From: Rhodospirillaceae bacterium UBA4479
GTDB taxonomy: Bacteria; Pseudomonadota; Alphaproteobacteria; Rhodospirillales; Casp-alpha2
Reading direction: 5' to 3'
DNA length: 6,535 nucleotides
Assembly: GCA_002389175.1 (NCBI GenBank)
Contig: DGNZ01000331.1
Coordinates: 1-6,535 of the forward strand
The stretch's first letter is position 1. Each line of letters starts with the position of its first letter. A program made the position numbers and the translations under genes. The notes below the pieces were generated by a model that saw only the letters and a list, made by a program, of their open reading frames with translations, ran no database searches and was not told the origin of the DNA. Shown piece after piece: positions 5,287 through 6,535 of this stretch.

Positions 5287-6198
5287 CTATATCACTCCAG
5301 TTGCGCGAACGTCTGCAATGTAGCGCTTCATTTCCATGACCTTGTGGCGCTCTTCCGGTTCGCGGCGCAATGCGACAACTGTTGAGAGGATGTCGATAAC
5401 AACGAGCGCAGCAACACGCGAGATGGTCGGCGTGTAGTCGTCGGTATTTTCAAGTGTTTCGACCAAAAGGCCAATGTCACAATGCCGCAAGAGCGGGCTG
5501 TTGGCGCCGGTGATGGCAACTGTTGTCGCGCCACGTTGTTTGGCATGCCGAGTGGCCTGAATGACTTCTCGCGTATTTCCGGAATTCGATACAGCGAACA
5601 AGACATCGCCCTCTCCCATCATTGAAGCAGCAATCAGCATCTGATGTATATCCACGCTGGCGTGTGTGGCCACGCCAAACAGCGGGAATTTTTGCTGGGC
5701 GTCTTGTGCCACGATTGCGGAGGCGCCAAGGCCAATGAAGTGTAGAGACTTGCTCGCCATTATGGCCTCAACGGCGCGCTCCAGCTCAGGTACGTTCAAA
5801 TTTGTGCGAACCCAATCCAGACTGGTTAAGTTAAAGTCAAAGATCTTGTTGACGACCTCGTGGAGCGCGTCCACCTCGGAAATAGCTACATGAGACGTGG
5901 ACAGGCCAAAGGCCAGGGATTTGGCTAGTTTCAAGCGCATATCCTGAAAGCCAACGCAGCGAACCGAATTACAGAACCGTACAACCGTCGGCTCGCTTAC
6001 CCCTGAGGCGCGCGCAAGTTCGGCGAGCTTCATTTCGGTTGCCTTTGACGGGTTGCGCAGGATTGTCTCTGCGACCTTCCGGTCTGATTTGCGCAGGCCG
6101 GGAAGCGATTGTTTGATTATCTCGATCAAATTGTTTGTGCTCAACTGCGCGGCCCTTTCGTTCTGGAGTAATACTACATCTGGGTTGGAACTACTCAT
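5287..6198 (-). CDS. RpiR-family transcriptional regulator (HTH_6 plus SIS domain)
   Basis: A 303-residue cytosolic DNA-binding regulator. The N-terminal HTH domain spans about residues 22-98, with the recognition unit LAELARASGVSEPTVVRFCN at 58-77. A SIS (sugar isomerase) domain follows at about 140-275, marked by FIGLGASA (154-161), VSNSGNTREV (203-212, the SxSGxT phosphosugar-binding loop) and VAITGANSPL (227-236). Known family members such as RpiR, HexR and MurR bind sugar phosphates or KDPG through the SIS domain and recognise palindromes as dimers. It lies convergent to the catabolic operon. Palindromes resembling those at 1007 and 1111 occur inside its own first codons (6164-6178) and upstream (6325-6339), suggesting autoregulation. 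ATG 6198 has no strong Shine-Dalgarno. A TTG at 6144 is an alternative start that would leave the whole HTH domain and put the internal palindrome in the leader. Ligand unknown. Confidence 0.92.
   Translation of the reverse strand: MSSSNPDVVLLQNERAAQLSTNNLIEIIKQSLPGLRKSDRKVAETILRNPSKATEMKLAELARASGVSEPTVVRFCNSVRCVGFQDMRLKLAKSLAFGLSTSHVAISEVDALHEVVNKIFDFNLTSLDWVRTNLNVPELERAVEAIMASKSLHFIGLGASAIVAQDAQQKFPLFGVATHASVDIHQMLIAASMMGEGDVLFAVSNSGNTREVIQATRHAKQRGATTVAITGANSPLLRHCDIGLLVETLENTDDYTPTISRVAALVVIDILSTVVALRREPEERHKVMEMKRYIADVRATGVI
6164..6178. promoter_or_regulatory. Operator-like palindrome 3, inside the start of the regulator gene
   Basis: TGGAGTAATACTACA has one mismatch to TGTARTNNNAYTACA, and its 13-base core differs by one base from the perfect palindrome at 1111-1123. 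It overlaps codons 7-12 of the regulator gene as annotated. A bound regulator could block its own transcription as a roadblock, or the true start may be downstream. Confidence 0.55.
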
Positions 6199-6460
6199 TT
6201 GTCAACTTGATCAGGGATGAGTGTTGAAATGCCGAAATCCAAGGAGTTTTCGGGGTGTTTCGGTAATTCTAGCAATTTTATGCTGGACGGGTGGCTCAAA
6301 GTATTGCGTTTATTTTCCCATTAATGTAACAAAACTACATAAAAGGGTGCCATTAGTACTTATTTTTTTAGAAATCTTAACAATAGAAGAGAAAAATGTA
6401 GTAAATGACCGACTTCTTTTTGGCCCGTACTTTCTGTGAATTTATAATATGAAGTAACCC
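6199..6460. promoter_or_regulatory. AT-rich control region upstream of the regulator gene
   Basis: I see no convincing gene in this stretch. It is richer in A and T than the coding regions, particularly from 6300 on. It contains a palindrome at 6325-6339 and an operator half-site TGTAGTA at 6397-6403. In the regulator's leader, CCGAAA (6232-6237) could pair with either of two TTTCGG copies (6248-6253 and 6258-6263), giving mutually exclusive hairpins. A possible minus-strand -10, TAAAAT, reads leftward at 6280-6275 with a poor -35. The region may serve the leftward regulator and also a rightward gene beyond the window. Confidence 0.5.
6325..6339. promoter_or_regulatory. Operator-like palindrome 4, upstream of the regulator gene
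   Basis: TGTAACAAAACTACA keeps the outer arms TGTA and TACA separated by seven bases. It matches the general form TGTARTNNNAYTACA with one mismatch. It is less similar in the core to copies 1-3. It lies 126 bases upstream of the regulator start, where it could control the regulator or a rightward gene. Confidence 0.4.
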
Positions 6461-6535
6461 ATGATAGATGTTCTTGAGATTTCAAAAATACCAGACTTTG
6501 GCGGTGGAGTGTTGATGTGTGCCCATAGCTGCAAG
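6461..6535 (+). CDS. Possible 5' end of a rightward gene (unrecognised, cut by window edge)
   Basis: An open frame runs from ATG 6461 to the window edge (25 codons), beginning MIDVLEISKIPDFGGG. A stop codon lies two codons upstream in frame, so no earlier start is possible. There is no good Shine-Dalgarno before 6461. An in-frame ATG at 6515 has GGAG five bases upstream and would be a better-placed start. I do not recognise the peptide. The main support is that the preceding AT-rich stretch carries operator-like sites, as expected before a co-regulated gene. It could equally be non-coding. Confidence 0.2.
   Translation, partial: MIDVLEISKIPDFGGGVLMCAHSCK

Noticed and set aside
5666..5893. 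A 75-codon plus-strand frame inside the regulator gene
   Set aside because: It is antisense to the SIS domain coding sequence, has no ribosome site and no recognisable features.
6221..6439. A 72-codon plus-strand frame (GTG start) in the region upstream of the regulator
   Set aside because: It crosses the regulator leader and palindrome 4, has no recognisable motif, and has AT-rich composition unlike the real genes.

Overview
This window looks like part of a carbohydrate or sugar-acid catabolic locus from an alphaproteobacterium. A marine Rhodobacteraceae (Roseobacter-like) or Rhizobiales host is my inference, from the protein style, the moderate base composition, and the combination of an ABC sugar importer, an RpiR regulator and tightly overlapping catabolic genes. 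No RNA gene, insertion sequence, CRISPR array or replication origin is visible.

Layout. (1) Positions 1-949, minus strand: two inner-membrane permeases of a carbohydrate ABC importer. One is complete (77-949). The second is cut by the left edge (1-80) and overlaps the first by four bases (GTGA). (2) Positions 950-1141: a divergent, AT-rich control region. It holds two near-identical palindromes (core GTAGTAATACTAC), a perfect -10 box (TATAAT), a 7-bp inverted repeat in the transporter leader and an 8-bp AT-rich inverted repeat. (3) Positions 1142-5114, plus strand: a five-gene catabolic operon. It encodes a cupin-type phosphoglucose isomerase homologue, a KDPG-aldolase family enzyme, a divergent shikimate-dehydrogenase-like oxidoreductase, a D-2-hydroxyacid dehydrogenase and a small UlaG-like metallo-beta-lactamase-fold hydrolase. 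The first four overlap by NTGA stop/start junctions; the last has its own Shine-Dalgarno site. (4) Positions 5115-5286: a convergent intergenic stretch with candidate terminator hairpins. (5) Positions 5287-6198, minus strand: an RpiR-family regulator (HTH plus SIS domain). (6) Positions 6199-6535: an AT-rich control region upstream of the regulator with another copy of the palindrome, and possibly the first codons of a rightward gene at the edge.

How the parts may work together (inference). The ABC system imports a sugar, and the operon isomerises, oxidises and de-lactonises it. The aldolase releases pyruvate plus an aldehyde or aldehyde phosphate. The RpiR protein senses a phosphosugar or sugar-acid phosphate intermediate and controls both divergent operons and itself through the shared TGTA-N7-TACA-type palindrome. 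No kinase and no dehydratase is present in the window, although a standard Entner-Doudoroff-like route would need both. I do not recognise the combination of cupin isomerase, Eda homologue, shikimate-DH-like enzyme, 2-hydroxyacid DH and UlaG-like lactonase as any pathway I can name. It is the best candidate here for an undescribed system.
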